Source of the DNA: Manduca sexta
Taxonomy: Eukaryota > Arthropoda > Insecta > Lepidoptera > Sphingidae
DNA length: 64,000 nt
Assembly: GCF_014839805.1 (NCBI RefSeq)
Contig: NC_051141.1
Span: 18,484,777-18,548,776, forward strand
Reading direction: 5' to 3'
The number at the start of each line of letters is the position of its first letter. The stretch's first letter is position 1. Made by a program: the position numbers and the translations under genes. Below are positions 35,335 to 45,904 of this stretch, piece by piece. The notes beneath the pieces are model-generated. The model saw only the letters and a program-made list of their open reading frames with translations, searched no databases and was not told where the DNA came from.

Positions 35335-35655
35335 GTAAGAGGTTCATTACCATAGTTGTAATGTGTACGCGGTACAAGTATGATTACTGCACTGATGTCC
35401 AGGGTTCGATACGTGGGTCGGGTTGATTAAAAATTTAACTGTACTTTTTGCATCTTAAAAATTACTCAGTCGCAGCTCTAAGTCAGGAAATTGACGGCGT
35501 GATACCCGTCGTTTCATAGGACTATGAGGATGATGGAAGAGAGAGTACACCTGTGTATTGTGCACACACTTGTACACCATAATATTTCCTGCACATGCCT
35601 AGCTGTCTCCGTTGAGATTGACCGCTGCGGTCAAAATTCAGCTAGGAGGGATTAA
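35335..35655 (+). repeat. tRNA-derived SINE (family A, copy 2)
   Basis: Shares with 486-772 the head TAGTTGTAATGTGTACGCGG, the B-box GGGTTCGATACG, GGACTATGAGGATGATGGA, GAGAGTACACCTGTGTA, TGTACACCATAATATTTCCT and AATTCAGCTAGGAGGGAT. It is more diverged in the middle. Confidence 0.7.
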
Positions 35656-36218
35656 TATTAGTAGCATTAAACTAATAATATCCCGGTCGGTGATTAAACT
35701 AACTAAAATGTATTATAATAATATTTTGTCAATGACTCTCGAAAATCTAACAGCATTTTTTTATACTAATTTGTTGGTATCCCTTAAGCATGGGTACCAA
35801 CATTAAAAAGTTTTCGAAATGCCAATAGAACGGCAGTAAATTTTATTGATTGATTTTACTTAAACTCAGCGTCCCTGCTAGGCGTCCCGACGTAGTTTTG
35901 CTTACTAATAAATTCTTTAAAGCATCTCTAAGCTTGTGCATTTACGGAAGAATTAAGAAACATGTCTGGTCCACCACAAGAGTGTGTCGTCGATTCCAGC
36001 GGGATACATGTAAGTATTTAACATCTCTGTAATTTTGCTGTGCCTTGAAGCTGCGGATCGATAAATGTTACCTTCCATTAACATATATGTACCCTCTTTA
36101 GAGGACTCCCTGAATTGACTGGTAGCAGAGTTGAGCAAAACACTTGCTTTGTTTTACTTTATTTCACAACATACTAAGATTTTGAATTTAGAAATTCAAA
36201 TGTATTAAGTCGTTTTTA

Positions 36219-36440
36219 ACCGAGTTCAAAAAAGGAGGAGATTTTCAATTTTACGTATATAAGTATATAAATATATATATTATAGTTCGTACTTCAAAAC
36301 TCAGTGATTAATTAACCAATTTATAAAAATATTTTTTTATTTGAAATAATATACTTCTAGGTTGATCACATATTTTTTTTTCAAAATCTGTTCAATAGTT
36401 TGGATTTTCAACTAAAAGAACTAGAATAAGTATGTCGGCC
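36219..36440. repeat. Interspersed repeat with GGAGGAG block (family F, copy 1)
   Basis: TTTTAACCGAGTTCAAAAAAGGAGGAGATT is the start of a block also found at 45358 (AACCGACAAATAAAATGAAGGAGGTTCTCA) and 59095 (AAACCGACTTCAAAAAAGGAGGAGGTTCTT). Family F is common in Lepidoptera as far as I recall, but I cannot assign a class. Confidence 0.45.
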
Positions 36441-37919
36441 AAGTAAGCGAAATTGTGAAATTTGCATTGGGTTTGTTTAAGACTTCTTCTTACATACATA
36501 TATATAATGTAACATTATATGTATAGCATCACATCTTTTCCCTCTTTAGGGGTAGGCAGAAGTGTGTGTATGTCACTTGTACCACGTGAGCAACATAACT
36601 AAGCCATGAAGACAGTTTATTTCTTACTAACACAAAAAAGCAAAAAATAAAAGCATTTTTACATAAATTAAACTACCTTCAAAAACACTAAAAACTAAAA
36701 TTACTCTTACCGACCTATACTGCCATGCTAAGCTCAAATGCGGTATCTCAAGAATAATCTAAATCTTGATTTTTATGTTGTCAGATAGCTTAAAGAAATA
36801 CCCATCCAATGAACTTACCTAATGCAACTGAATCTTGTTAAGAACTTGTTAAAAAAAAAACTTAAAATTTTCTCTGTCTTAGTTTTACATACAAAACTAC
36901 AAATCTATATTTACAAAATTGTGATTATCTCTAATTAAGGTTTCCCTGACATACCGCTTTTGCCCTTAGCATGGCAGTATATACTTGTTAATAATATTGG
37001 AGTTGGTGACTAAGTAAAATTGCTCACTAATCTAGATAAATACATAAAAAATAAGAAAAAAATATTTTAGGCTGCAGTCTTTTGAAATTTTGGAAGAAAT
37101 ATAAAATACCTAAAATTGGCTTAACTGGCATTTCAACAAAATACAGTATTTTAATTATTTTTACTAAAAAATCAAATTGTAAAATACAGTCAGGTGTTAC
37201 GTATTGTAATCATAATAGAAATAACCCGACAATTGTAATAAAGTGTAAAGAAGAATTTAGAACCATAGATTTTTAAACATACTCTCAAATAAATAAGCCC
37301 TAACAATAAAGTGTGGTTAGCAAATTAAGAATTATTTTCTGCAAAATGCACATGTTAATAAAATTACTAAATGTATTTATACTTAAATGTAATCTACATA
37401 ATACATTAGTTAGTATTTGAAAGAGGAAGAAAATTAAATACTAATAACCAAATATGTATTAGTATTTAAATTTCTATATTACAGATAAGTCATTCAAATA
37501 CTGGTAGACTGATAATTTGTTAATACTTGAACATACCTGTGTTGGCATTAATTATTTTTATTAATAAAAGAAAACACACTCTTTGTTCTAACTTTGTACT
37601 GTTGTAGTTTTAATGAATATTATCTGCATCACAACATAAGTGAGGCATACACAACCCTTTTATTTTAAAGGTTTTAGTCATAGCTCCTAAGGCAAAAACA
37701 CTTGGAACTTTTTTATGGGTGTTGTTTTTTTTTATTGCAATGGGGCAGCCTGACACTGTACAAGCCACAGTCATCCATGAAGATTATCTAGCACTCAATG
37801 TCATGGCTGCCTGTACGTCAGCTAATGTTTACTATGGAATACTAAAAAAAAATTTTTGAAATAGAACATGGTGTGCCATTGAAGGGACATTGACAAATTA
37901 TTTTTTCCTGATGAGGTTA

Positions 37920-38262
37920 AAAGTGTTTTTTTCGTGTATCGAACCCCGCAGGCGACATCGGGGAAACCTGCGAAGGAATACTGGAATCCTCCAGCTGAGC
38001 AACTGCAGAGGCTTGGAGGAAAGTTAAGAGGGGGTATCTAGGGAAGGAAAGGGAACCCTCTTAGGATAAGCGGAGGGGAGAAGGCCAGGAAATATTCACG
38101 AGCCCTCATAGGCCTCAATGTGTATTGACAACCATTAGTTACATACACACTGAACTGTGTGCTTAGTTCCGCGGCAGATGTCTCCCCGTGCGTGTGCATT
38201 CGGTGTGATGACCGAGCGCTCAAGAATTGCCTCGGGGGGAAGGTTAAGTGTTGCATATAGTT
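37920..38262. repeat. Unclassified repeat (family B, copy 2)
   Basis: Reverse-oriented relative of 9060-9780 (GGCTTGGAGGAAAGTTAAGA, GGGAAGGAAAGGGAACCCTC, GGGGAGAAGGCCAGGAAATA). Readable plus-strand pieces such as SSAADVSPRACAFGVMTERS hint at a decayed coding or 3' region. It ends only about 25 bp before the acceptor of the zinc-finger exon. Confidence 0.55.
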
Positions 38263-38286
38263 TTATTATCGATATTTTACATACAG

Positions 38287-38436
38287 AATTGTATGGAATG
38301 CGGCTTGGAGGAACCAGAATGGATAATCTGGAGACCTGGTGTCAAGGTGTGTCCAGAGTGTTCTGGCGTTCACCGCAGCCTTAGAAACGAAGCATCTACC
38401 GGTAATGAAGAGGTAGTGACGCCACTGCCGGAAATG
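38287..38436 (+). CDS. Internal exon with an ArfGAP-type zinc finger
   Basis: A 50-codon exon, phase 0 on both sides, lies between acceptor TTTTACATACAG and donor ATG|GTAAGA. It begins NCMECGLEEPEWI and contains GVKVCPECSGVHRSL. The cysteines are spaced C-x2-C-x16-C-x2-C and followed by SG.HR.L, exactly the zinc site of ArfGAP domains, which activate GTP hydrolysis on Arf GTPases at membranes. In enzymes the third helix follows (LGVH.S.VRSL) and an Arg downstream of the zinc site is catalytic. Here the text leaves the family after HRSL (RNEASTGNEEVV), so GAP activity is doubtful. The residue equivalents W (EPEW) and HR are kept. It joins in frame to 39886-40242. Upstream exons were not found and the gene is not named. 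Alternatively this is another Cys4 finger resembling ArfGAP by convergence. Confidence 0.75.
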
Positions 38437-38462
38437 GTAAGAATGGCATTTATGTGTGTGTA

Positions 38463-38914
38463 AGGTGCGTTCGGGTAAGATCGGATACGGAGTAAGATCG
38501 TATAACGAAAAAATACAACGAATCTATGGTTATTTTTTAGTTTAAGGTCCGATCTTTTCTAAGGGTTTTAAATTTCTATACAGATATTATGATCTATTTT
38601 TAAGCTATAATTTGAATTGGAAGATGATTAAATTATCACATAAAGTAGCATTAATAATAAACAGTTTCATGTATAAAATATTGGTATCGCTTAAATATTT
38701 TTTTTTTTTTTTTTTTTTTAATCTTTATTTAAGGAGCTTGGTCGTTATTTCACGACTATGTCGCTCCGTACGTCCACTTTTATCCATGCCTACTATTTTT
38801 TTATAAAATCAAAATATTTTTTTAATAAGCCTTAAATATTTTATGAGAAAAAAAATATTTTCGAGACTCCTCGCAAGTCACGGAAAAACCGTCCGAAATT
38901 AGCCGAACGCACTC
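38463..38914. mobile_element. Terminal-inverted-repeat element (MITE, family G) carrying a retroposon
   Basis: Left end AGGTGCGTTCGGGTAAGATC; right end read inward on the other strand GAGTGCGTTCGGCTAATTTC. The roughly 20-bp inverted repeats agree at most positions and are flanked by TA. Without the retroposon at 38702-38830 and its duplication, the element would be about 311 bp. A larger relative is at 45905-47418. No transposase is present. Confidence 0.65.
38702..38830 (-). mobile_element. Retroposon with poly(A) and 12-bp target duplication (family E, copy 2)
   Basis: Starts with an 18-base T run (poly(A) on the minus strand) after CTTAAATATTTT at 38690-38701; the same 12 bp recur at 38831-38842. 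Next to the poly(T) is AGGAGCTTGGTCGTTATTTC, shared with 14359-14646. A clean target duplication inside a MITE inside an intron makes it the youngest of the three layers. Confidence 0.7.
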
Positions 38915-39885
38915 TATATAATAATAATAAAAAGTAAAAATATCTAGCATAATTCACTAAGATCAGTCCAATGTGGAATGATATACAAAGATATATTATT
39001 ACGTAACAAAACAAACCTGTAAATAAAAATGAACGAAAATTAATACTATAAATAACATTTAACACTGTATATCAAAAATCTTAAAAAGCGAATCAGGGAG
39101 AAAAATTGAGTTGCTAGTAAAACAATACTAGATGACAATACAACAAAATGTTATACAAAATATTAATATTGGCAACAGTAATTTGATTATTTTAATTATA
39201 ATCATAAACTTAACAATAAACCGCATCACTATCATGAATTTCCGATTTTATTTATTTTATTTTAATAAAATTAAGACGCAAAACAGATTACAATCAAAAT
39301 TAAAGCTAATTATAAAATATACAAGCATAAAAAATAGACTGTATTCCTAAACATTGCTGAAGATTATCCGGTATGTCTCGCGACTACATCTGACCATGAG
39401 GCCGATGGTCTGCTTCGTAATATTAAGATAAATGTAGTTTTTAATTGTCATTATAAAGCAGTTACTAACGGTGACTGTAGACGTTAGGGACTGGTTGGTC
39501 ATTACCTTGATCTTGATCATGTTCATACATCATCATTATGTTTGCCTTTAAGTCGACGTTGTCAGACGTTTCAAAAACCGTATTTAGCAATGTCAACAAA
39601 AAGAACGAAGTCTTCCGTTCACATTAACACATATCAGGTGTAATTATGCCAATTGCTTTGTGGTTCAAGTAATTTTTATTTTAAATTCGGATCCGGCAGT
39701 CGATGTTCGAATAGTAAATAAGGCGCATATGAGAATACTAAGACCTAATTGCAATTACGATTTAGCTAAATAAACCAATCAATTTATGTGCACAAAACTA
39801 GTGCATTTAACACGGTTTTAGGAAATGCAGCGTCGTATAAGGACTCTGCACTGGCACCGGCTAAAAGTAAATACTTGATTTTTAG

Positions 39886-40242
39886 GACACCGACGATGAG
39901 CTCCCATCTTCGTCGGATGACGCGGTCCCGCCAATGGACCTGGAAGGGGACCCAGATTTTGAATACGAGCTTGTAGAGAGGTCCGAGGTGGACGACGGCG
40001 AAACGGATGACGGGGATGAAGGGGCGGCGTACCAGCTCCCGCCCGGCTCGCTGGGACACGCTACCATCGGCTTGATCGCCAAGAGCTGGAAGCCCAGGGT
40101 GCTGCGCGCCGATGAAGACCCCGAACGCGTCCACAAGGAATTCTACGACCAGTTCATGGCCATTCCTAATCATGAGAGGATCTTTTTCCTAAGCGAGATT
40201 GATAGCATGTGCTACGAGTATTTTAAGCATAACGCTGTATAA
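39886..40242 (+). CDS. Terminal exon of the ArfGAP-finger protein (118 residues and stop)
   Basis: After acceptor TTGATTTTTAG, the frame opens DTDDELPSSSDDAVPPMD, phase 0, and continues to TAA at 40240-40242. Residues 1-50 are strongly acidic (DLEGDPDFEYELVE, DDGETDDGDEG) and probably disordered. Residues 55-118 look folded: LPPGSLGHATIGLIAKSW, then ADEDPERVHKEFYDQF and ERIFFLSEIDSMCYEYF. GC content is much higher than in neighbouring DNA, and codon choice is clearly coding. Together with the previous exon it gives 168 residues of C-terminus. I do not recognise the family of this block; acidic linkers next to trafficking domains are common, but that is inference. A separate single-exon gene is unlikely, since no ATG with good context opens the frame. 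Confidence 0.8.
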   Translation, partial: DTDDELPSSSDDAVPPMDLEGDPDFEYELVERSEVDDGETDDGDEGAAYQLPPGSLGHATIGLIAKSWKPRVLRADEDPERVHKEFYDQFMAIPNHERIFFLSEIDSMCYEYFKHNAV

Positions 40243-41240
40243 ACTCATTTTCTTTTGTTTGTCTGTCTATGTGTGTGTTTCGTACTAGAACGACAAGCAG
40301 ACACATATCGTAGCTGTTAGAACCTTCGCTATGACATGGGAAGGTTGCGGTTAAAACCGTGCTAGTAGTTAACCCCTTTAACTTTCAACGCCACACAGCA
40401 CCCTCTTCATAGTGTGAGTAAACGCCATACATGGTACAATAGGTACAATTATTCGGCTCATATATAACCTAATAGTTAGTGGTGTCCTCAAAGTTGAAAG
40501 TTCTCAGTCTGAATATGTAGTCACCAGTGGTAAAATTAAGCGTGAAATTTAAATATTCTGTGATTTTATTCCTTACTCACTTATATATTTTTGACTTTCG
40601 GTATTTTCTCATCATTATACTTTTATGTGTAATATACTATCGAATTTCAGAAGTCGTGTAAGGAAAAATTTAACTGTGGTATTATGTTTAAGGTAAATTA
40701 TTTTTTGGAATCTAAAGATTTTTTGACAATTTTTTCCTATGATATATTTATATTGGAACATCATGTATAATCCAGTGTGGTTGAGTGTGATTTTCATTCT
40801 CAGTTTTTCTACTTTTTACTTATGTAGTGAAACATTATTTAAGAATAATGCCAATGTGGTATTCTTTTAGGTAGAGTATAGTAACGTTCATTCTGGTCAT
40901 AATATATATAATTCGGCGAATAAATTAACACCTGTAAGCTGTAGGGTAGCAGCTGAAGTACAGGGTTTGGTCGGGCTAAAATCTTAATTACGTGTTACTA
41001 TACTTTATTAATATGGACACATAATGTCGAATAACACCGAATGCGGTGAATTAGTATGATAAGACTATTTATGCATTTATGCCAATAAATTAATCAACCT
41101 CAAATGGAGTTTTAATTTGAGTTTTCTCAGAATATTTCATAAACTGTGGTGCATATTATTGTCTTCAGTTGATTGTTCTATACATATTATTTATTAAAGT
41201 TGTAATTCTCGTTTCTCCTAAGCTGAAATAAATATTTGGA
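40243..41240 (+). other. Probable 3' UTR of the ArfGAP-finger gene
   Basis: AT-rich sequence after the stop with AATAAA-type signals near 40918 (GCGAATAAATT), 41084 (GCCAATAAATT) and 41227 (GAAATAAATA). Which is used cannot be told from sequence. No repeat is obvious in the first kilobase, in contrast with the rest of the window. Confidence 0.45.
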
Positions 41241-41879
41241 ACTATGAAGGGTAAACATGTTTGGACAGAATCGGAGAGTTTATGCCTTGCTGTGCTATAA
41301 GTATGTTTTACTGCAATGCTAATTGTTTCGTGCTGAGTCGATTGAATTTAATTATGTTTTATATACTCTGCGAGTGTGTATCATGCTACAAAATAGATAT
41401 GTTTTGCAGCAAAATATGATATTTCCCAACAGTCAGAACATGATGTACGATTTTGGCGAATTTTCCAGTTTTGGAAAAATTAAAAAAAAATCATTTTTAA
41501 TAAACGACCCCTATCGCTTTTTTCGATCTAACTCAAAAATGTACGAGCCGGAACATATTTTTTTTGACATGCCTACAAATGATTTATTTTAATTGAGTCA
41601 TTCTCGAAGCAGATTGAGATTGGGATCGTTTATCGAAAACGGCTATAAATCACGAATGAAATAGGATTATTAAGTAAACTGATGGTGGAATACTGAGTAA
41701 CGTGTGGTTTAGAAAGCAAATTTGTTTGAGAAAAATTAGTAGATATTAAAATCGAAATGAACTGATCGGTGTTTGATGACTATTCAAGATGCAAGTGCTA
41801 TGCCTGTATTTTACTTATTAACTTGTTTAAAAAAATACGAAAAAGTTGTCTGAGAACGGACGCGAATTCCCTAACTTCT

Positions 41880-42450
41880 TGAAAATAACACTTAACAAAG
41901 ACAGATTTAGCAAACCTTGGAAGGAGGTGCGGCTGGCCGGTGTGACGCAACATCTGCCTGACCGAAGACCTTCCCCCCTAATGCAACCATCTGTTATTCT
42001 ACAGCAGCGACTGCCTTAATGTCGCTCCAGTGGCGGCCCTCGACGTATAAAATCATCGCACGTCCAGCGTCACCATGCACCGCCTCGTTATCCGCCAATT
42101 TTTTTCCAGCCAGCACTCGCTATTCAGGATACCACATGCAATGGTCCCTAAGCAAGGGACCTTCGGCAGTCCAACGTCACGGCACATCTGCGCTGAAGCA
42201 ATATCTTTACTATGGGCAGCATTCGCCGGTTGTCGCGGTAAAGCCACGTGACAAAGGATTCATCACAGAGTCGCAGCCTCGATTCCGACTCACTATATTC
42301 GAAATCTCATCGACTCAAATATCAATAAAAAGTAATTTGAATCATAAATGCTTATGCCACTTTAACTATAAGAGTATTCGTCGTAGCGGCAACATCACAT
42401 TCAGTCAGAAATCACTGAGGCACACACTAATATATTCGTACTGAACTAGT
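41880..42450. other. GC-richer block, unclassified
   Basis: Composition jumps here (GGAAGGAGGTGCGGCTGGCC, GTGGCGGCCCTCGACG). A 141-codon plus-strand frame (42019-42444) and a 64-codon minus-strand frame (42053-42247) both lack recognisable motifs, splice context or a matching partner in the window. The block is most likely a transposon fragment of unknown class. Confidence 0.35.
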
Positions 42451-42769
42451 AACTTTAATAACATTTAAAAAAAAATAAGTTTAAAACTCGGGTTTTGGTG
42501 AAAATATTAGTTATTCATCAGTGATTTTTACCACAGTCAGAAGAGATATCTCTAAGTATGTGGTTTCATTTATTAGCAACGGTGAAATGTCTGCACAGCA
42601 AACAATGGCATCGAGTCTACTTTAAATTATGTCCCCTGTATGATCTTGCTGACCCATTTCAAGGTCACGGTATCCCGACGCACCTGTGTAGAAAGATGTA
42701 GAATTAAAACGTAACATATTACCTACAAAAAATTGCTGAACGAAATAAGCACTAAATTAAATCTCGCTG

Positions 42770-42965
42770 TGCCCAAGATTCGTCGGTCTGTCTGCATGAA
42801 CACGATAAATTAAAAAACTATCAAATGAGTGTCAATTAAATTTGGTATAAAGATAGTTTTAGACCCTGGGAAGAACATAGGCCGGTTTTTATATATATAT
42901 AGCGGGACTTTCATCCCGGAAAAACACTGTCACGTGGGCGAAGCCACGAACCAATGCTTGTATAT
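42770..42965 (+). mobile_element. Helitron 3' fragment
   Basis: TCGGTCTGTCTGCATGAACA, then AGACCCTGGGAAGAACATAG and CACGTGGGCGAAGCCACG match the 3' third of 27259-28380, including a terminal hairpin (CGTGG..CCACG). The final CTAG has mutated to CTTG, so it could no longer serve as an end. Confidence 0.6.
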
Positions 42966-44295
42966 TATCTATTAGGTCCTGACATATTATTATAAAATTA
43001 GCGTATGATTGTACTGGCCATTTTGATCTGAAATATCACCTCTTTGGTTAAGAATTCCAAATTGAAATTTATAAATGTTACTTTTAAGTTTCGAAAACAG
43101 TATATAATTTATTTGTTTTTATCCTGATTAGTTTTTTCTTTGGCGACTTTAATATCGCACAAAACATGAATTAATAACGGTATATTTACGAGAACGAGTT
43201 CCACCGTGGTGCCAATGGGCAGAGACAGCTCGAAGGATTAATGACGTGTATGTCAGTGGCGTCGCAAAAAAACACGGTAAGTACCTACATGTTTGGTTCC
43301 AACGTTTTCCAATTTGAAACGTATCTATTCTTCGAAAGGCAACATTTCCCATATATATTCTCTTTGGACAATATTACCTACATAATACTATTGTGTCAAT
43401 ATTTTTATTACAGCACGTGCATAGCATGAAAATTATGTAATAAATCCAGTTTGTTAAACGGCGCTTGCCTTTTTTCCGTATGTTCATATAAACATCGGTT
43501 TTTCAACAATATGTTTGTCGGTAAGAGACGCCCATACTTATAACATTTTAGCAGAGTTTGTAGATTTGCCTGTCTGCGGTACTATGGTTTATAAAGGTTA
43601 AGGGTTAAAAAATATTTACTAGCGCAGCGCTTGTAATTTACTTATATTGATAAAGTGATTAATTTCTTTATTTTACTGATTATTTAGTCTTTAGTGAAAT
43701 ATTTATTTAAAGAGCTTTGATACCCTACAGAAAACAATGAATCTAAATTAAATAATTTTACTTCGTATTTCATATTATTATAAAAATATTTTATGTACTA
43801 ACTAAAAAGTTTACTTTTAATTAAGGGGCAGAATACACAGGTTTATAAGTTTGAATATTTAATAAAATTTTAACTAACAATCATTTATATTAATTAGTTA
43901 TCAAAGAGATCTAAGATATTGGTACTATACTGTTTACTGTCTTTTGTATTTACCTAATATAAATTATTTACACCTGATTTAGTTTATACACATTATTGCG
44001 TTGCACTCACGACACGCAACACCAGTGCGGACATCACACCCCGCGTATAACCGCCGATGGAATAGGGTATTACACTCTTTTTTGAAAAGTGTCTCAAATT
44101 AATCTTAAGGTGATAAAATACCACTAGAAAATTTATAAAAAAATATTCAGTCAATAAGTGCACTTAAAGAAATTTTTAAATTTTGCCGCGTAAATAAACA
44201 AAAACGCTAGAGGCCACGTTGCTGTCGTCATCTCGACAGTAAACATCAAGTAACAACGCTGTGCATAGAGAAAGAAGAAATTATTATAATTTAAA
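42966..44295. other. AT-rich stretch without a recognised gene
   Basis: A donor-like CACG|GTAAGTACC at 43272 follows a short frame on the plus strand, but there is no matching acceptor or known motif. The same place encodes a 67-codon minus-strand frame, so coding status is unclear. The rest is AT-rich with nothing assignable. Confidence 0.4.
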
Positions 44296-44480
44296 ATGAG
44301 CCATCCATATCATTGGTGCGTTGTTCCTGAATGTAAGAATACTAGAAACGCCGAAAAAAATCTGGATTCAAGTGCCAACTAATATAACTGTGAGGAAAAC
44401 TTGGTTACAACTTGCGAGAAGAGATCCAAATTTATTATCCGAATAATTTGTCTATTTCGATAAATTAGAAATTGTGTACG
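44296..44480 (+). pseudogene. Broken THAP-domain gene fragment
   Basis: ATG at 44296 opens MSHPYHWCVVPECKNTRNAE. After a single-base slip in an A-run, the next frame reads IQVPTNITVRKTWLQLARRD followed by PNLLSE and a stop. C-x4-C, the (F/I).(F/V)P block and a W in KTWLQ are the start of a THAP zinc-binding DNA-binding domain (C2CH). The later C and H are lost in decay (VYF then D). THAP domains in insects occur in P-element-type transposases and in proteins derived from them. This one is short, frameshifted and lone, so it is a pseudogene or the stump of a transposon gene. Confidence 0.65.
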
Positions 44481-45357
44481 CGTATTGACACTTCAAATAG
44501 TTTACAGCCTTGATGACTTCATGTCGTGGCGGCACTCGTTTCGCATATTTGTAAAACAGCTAAAAAAGTCAAAACTTTGAAATGAATTTAAAATTTTATT
44601 TTTAATTTTATGAACTATAACTACTATTTTCCGATTGCTTCTTGATTAAACTATATTTTTTTTATGTATTTTTGGATTTTTTCTCACATATACTAAAATA
44701 CCCTATTATAAGAAGGGAAAAAAACTTGTTCGATTGTATCAAACAGTATGGAGATTGTAAATATCTAGAGCCATGAAAATAAATTTGAGATTTTAGTTTT
44801 TGACTAACCCTAAAATTAGTACGGTAAATGAAGGAAATAAATTATTAAAGCAATTGTAATAAAATTTGGAATGAGGATATCTTAAACTCTTATTATAATA
44901 ATAAAGGAGTATTGGTAGATAAGACACGCATTGTGAAGTGAAGATATTTCTCACTTTGAGTTCCTGAGCACTGGTGGCTTGGATCTTGCGTCTCGCCATC
45001 GGAGGATGATATCTTTAATTTTTATTTTTAATTACTATATCAGAGTATGCTGATCAACACGTAGGTACCTTTTTCGCATGAATAAATTAAAAAAACATAT
45101 TTTTTACAAAGAATATTTAGAATTGGCGTCTTCTGGGTCCAGGTTAGCCAGCCCATATTAAGCAGCGGTGGCCCGGTGGGTATTATATTGTAAGTATATT
45201 TTGACATCACTTTTTATTTCTATAATTGTGTAGTTGTGACCGAGTTAGAAACGTCACTTAAAAAGTTAGTATGAAGTTACTCTTAAATTTCTAAAAAGAA
45301 ATATATTTATAACCCATAATTAACAAACTGTGTCTGTTAAGCGGTAGCTTATTTTTT

Positions 45358-45540
45358 AACCGACAAATAAAATGAAGGAGGTTCTCAGTTCGACACGTAT
45401 CTATATTTTTATGTTAGACCACTCATAACTTATTACAGAGTAGACCAATTTTGATACGCAATGATTTTTTTAACGGATAAATTATACTCTGAAATTGGTC
45501 CCATAATAATTTTGAACAAAATTTCTACCCGTAAGGGTGC
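45358..45540. repeat. Interspersed repeat family F, copy 2
   Basis: AACCGACAAATAAAATGAAG then GAGGTTCTCAGTTCGACACG and GACCAATTTTGATACGCAAT; the last block is the typical continuation and is also present in the 59095 copy as GAACCAATTTGGATAATTC. No coding frame. Confidence 0.45.
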
Positions 45541-45904
45541 AGAAAATAGAAAATACTTAATAACTTTTTAACAAAAAGATTAAACTGATCAAGAAACTGA
45601 AAAAAATAAAAAACCTGAATAAAACAAGAATGAAAAATACGGGTAAAGAAAATGTAAGTACACATTGGGTTCACCCAATTTAAAAATAATACACCGAGTT
45701 TGTATGCAACATTTTTTCCGAATCCAAAAGACAATGAATCTAAATTCTTTAGTTGAGTGTTTAAAACTTGACATTGGCCTAATGCAACTAAACTTCGAAG
45801 CCATAAAAGGAGAAAGTTAAAATTTTGCCATCTGAACATAGCGTAAATAATAACTGACCGTCGGTATGGATACTGGAAGTGCAATAAAATATCAATAATG
45901 TAGT

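Larger units (their letters stand above)
33851..37919. other. AT-rich intergenic stretch without a recognised gene
   Basis: Apart from the SINE at 35335-35655 and the repeat at 36219-36440, I see only AT-rich sequence with poly(A/T) runs. If the zinc-finger gene at 38287 starts in this interval, its first exons are too short or diverged for me to pick out. A SINE family D-like scrap (CCCTCTTTAGGGGTAGGCAG) is at 36540-36560. Confidence 0.5.
38437..39885 (+). other. Last intron of the ArfGAP-finger gene (1,449 bp)
   Basis: GTAAGA at the left and TTGATTTTTAG at the right. It contains the TIR element 38463-38914 starting 26 bp after the donor, and within that a retroposon. The remaining 38915-39885 is AT-rich with no frame I can support. 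Confidence 0.7.

Noticed and set aside
41323..41592. 89-codon plus-strand frame after the zinc-finger gene
   Set aside because: AT-driven composition with A and T runs, no motif, no splice sites; likely chance.
42019..42444. 141-codon frame
   Set aside because: No recognisable domain, competing frame on the other strand, low-complexity second half; probably transposon sequence.
43205..43275. Exon-like stretch ending in a GTAAGTACC donor
   Set aside because: Frame ambiguous, no acceptor or partner exon, no motif; the minus strand is equally open.
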